From the NCBI GenBank assembly GCA_002505685.1, contig DAVT01000106.1, positions 1 to 5,708 on the forward strand: 5,708 nucleotides of DNA. The letters run 5' to 3'. Below are positions 4,370-5,708 of the stretch, in pieces (within the stretch, counting starts at the first letter, position 1; each line of letters begins with the position of its first letter). Made by a program: the position numbers and the translations under genes. The DNA is from Euryarchaeota archaeon UBA501 (GTDB lineage: Archaea > Thermoplasmatota > Poseidoniia > Poseidoniales > Thalassarchaeaceae). The notes beneath the pieces are model-generated. The model did no database searches and was not told where the DNA came from. It saw nothing but the letters and a program-made list of their open reading frames with translations.

Positions 4370-5708
4370 CTAGTGCCTGAACAAACGTGTACCTGTGAAC
4401 AACATCGTCATACCGTGTTCATTTGCTGCCTCAATGACTTCTTGATCACGAATACTGCCCCCAGGTTGGACAACAGAGGTGATTCCTATGTCATGGCTGG
4501 TATCGATTCCATCGCGGAAGGGGAAGAAGGCGTCTGATACCATCATGGCGCCATTGGCTCGTTCACCCGCTCTACGGGCTGCGATTCGAACCGCTTCCAC
4601 GCGACTGGTTTGCCCAGGTCCAATTCCGACGGTGGCGAATCCGGTCTCCGTGGGTTGGATGAAAATGACGCAATTGCTCTTGACCTGAGCACAGACCGCA
4701 ACCCCAAATCTTGCCAAGTCCACTTGGTTAGGGTCTGCCTGAGCCTTTGTTACGCACTTGACTTCGGACCAGTTGATGACAGGTGCGCCCTCAGTTTGAG
4801 CAAGCCAACCTCCATCGATTTGGCGGAATTGTGTCTTCATATCCAGTGATGACATGCCCTCTAGAGTTAGCATTCGGCGGTTCTTTTTCTCTGAAAGTAT
4901 CTCCAGCGCCCCATCTTCGTAACCCGGTGCAATGATGCACTCGACGAAGTGGTCTCCAATTCTCTTCGCGGTCAATTTTGTGACGGGTGTGCTGAACGCA
5001 ATTACACAACCAAATGCGGATTCGGGGTCGCTAGCCAAGGCATCATCCCATGCTGCAACCTGATCGGTAGATATTGCAACGCCACAAGCGTTCGTGTGCT
5101 TGATAATTACACAACAGTGGGGCCATTCGGTCCACTCAGGGCCGATGTGTGAGCGGCAAAAGCGCAATGCTGCGTCCAAATCGAGGTAATTGTTGAAGGA
5201 GAGTGCTTTACCACCGTGTTGCACAGCTGCCGCCAAACCCGTAGGCTCCTCTCCCACGTTGTTCCCCGGGTAGAAAGCGGCGGGTTGGTGTGGGTTTTCT
5301 CCATATCGAAGAGCGTCCTGAGTGCCTCCTGAAACGAGGAGTTTTTCTGGCAATAATTTCGCTGCAATGGCCTCTAACGATTCCAACCTATGAGCGAGAG
5401 TGTTTGCTAAGGATACGTCGTATGCTGCCGTTCGCTGATAAGCGGATAGTGCGAGGCGTTGGCGTGTTGCCATGTCGACTGCGTTGGGGTCTCCATTGGC
5501 CTCTTGTAGGGTTTCGAGTAGGTCGCCATAATCATCAGGGTTTGTCACAATTAGCACATCAGCATGAGATTTCGCTGATGCGCGAACCAATGTTGGGCCT
5601 CCGATGTCAATCATCTCAATCAGGTCAGATTCGCTGGCAGGGGGGTCTTGTGCTGCAACCGCTTCAAACGGATAGAGATTTACGGCCACAAGATCGATTC
5701 TTGGATAT
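4370..5708 (-). CDS. purH: Bifunctional AICAR transformylase / IMP cyclohydrolase (PurH), 5' partial
   Basis: Catalyses the last two steps of de novo IMP synthesis: AICAR is formylated with 10-formyl-tetrahydrofolate, then FAICAR is cyclised to IMP. The visible frame starts at the right edge with residues YPRIDL followed by VAVNLYPF, an internal part of the cyclohydrolase domain, so roughly 90 N-terminal residues lie outside; the GTG at 5689 is not the real start. Counting from that GTG, IDIGGPTLVRASAK (27-40) belongs to the cyclohydrolase domain. The transformylase domain holds RYGENPHQ (128-135), KALSFNNYLD (161-170), the catalytic Lys-His in KHTNACGVA (197-205), ESAFG (223-227), GIGPGQTSR (355-363), SDAFFPFRDGID (385-396) and QPGGSIRD (408-415). 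It ends in the family's usual MLFTGTRLFRH-type C-terminus, so the 3' end is complete. Small changes such as Ala for Pro in KHxNPCG do not touch the catalytic pair. Both activities can be expected. Confidence 0.95.
   Translation of the reverse strand, partial: YPRIDLVAVNLYPFEAVAAQDPPASESDLIEMIDIGGPTLVRASAKSHADVLIVTNPDDYGDLLETLQEANGDPNAVDMATRQRLALSAYQRTAAYDVSLANTLAHRLESLEAIAAKLLPEKLLVSGGTQDALRYGENPHQPAAFYPGNNVGEEPTGLAAAVQHGGKALSFNNYLDLDAALRFCRSHIGPEWTEWPHCCVIIKHTNACGVAISTDQVAAWDDALASDPESAFGCVIAFSTPVTKLTAKRIGDHFVECIIAPGYEDGALEILSEKKNRRMLTLEGMSSLDMKTQFRQIDGGWLAQTEGAPVINWSEVKCVTKAQADPNQVDLARFGVAVCAQVKSNCVIFIQPTETGFATVGIGPGQTSRVEAVRIAARRAGERANGAMMVSDAFFPFRDGIDTSHDIGITSVVQPGGSIRDQEVIEAANEHGMTMLFTGTRLFRH

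Noticed and set aside
4949..5152. Plus-strand open frame with several Cys residues inside purH
   Set aside because: It is antisense to the conserved transformylase region, and its Cys pattern does not match any metal-binding spacing.
5632..5689. GTG 5689 as the purH start
   Set aside because: The frame continues upstream to the window edge, and residues YPRIDL before it match the expected family sequence ahead of VAVNLYPF.

Overview
The window is a tightly packed stretch of housekeeping chromosome from a free-living prokaryote. Eight coding regions fill almost all 5.7 kb, the longest gap is about 50 bases, and base composition is balanced and even. I see no mobile element, CRISPR array, tRNA or rRNA. 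Most starts lack a clear Shine-Dalgarno sequence; the one good exception lies before the MobA-like gene. Compactness, few SD sites and AT-rich boxes about 20-40 bases before two starts would suit a planktonic archaeon such as marine group II (Poseidoniia). The enzymes themselves look bacterial in type, however, and a bacterial source, for example an actinobacterium-like lineage, cannot be excluded. Lineage is an inference.

Layout, left to right: (i) the C-terminal end of an unrecognised protein (1-198, +); (ii) a 69-residue unrecognised acidic helical protein (235-444, +); (iii) a MobA-type nucleotidyltransferase (453-1019, +), which meets (iv) purN (1750-1016, -) with stop codons overlapping; (v) a DUF454/YbaN-type membrane protein (1729-2217, +), divergent from purN with overlapping 5' ends; (vi) a small ACT-domain protein (2250-2612, +), which runs to within one base of (vii) a DEAD-box RNA helicase (3930-2614, -); (viii) a small four-helix membrane protein (4361-3981, -); and (ix) the C-terminal three quarters or so of purH (5708-4370, -), entering from the right edge.

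Function: purN and purH encode the two 10-formyl-tetrahydrofolate-dependent formyl transfers of de novo purine synthesis (purH also closes the IMP ring), so purine synthesis is the one pathway seen twice. The MobA-like protein points to molybdenum cofactor maturation, the helicase to RNA or ribosome remodelling, and the ACT protein to amino-acid sensing. purH, the small membrane protein and the helicase are co-oriented and may share transcription. The fragment, the 69-residue gene and mobA form a second co-oriented set, and the DUF454 and ACT genes a third pair.

I did not find a convincing undescribed multi-gene system. The points worth a second look are the purN/DUF454 5' overlap, a likely truncated second ACT domain, the Gly replacing the usual Asn in the PurN phosphate loop, an in-frame TGA followed by a hairpin at 196-219, and a 17-bp near-palindrome before the helicase.
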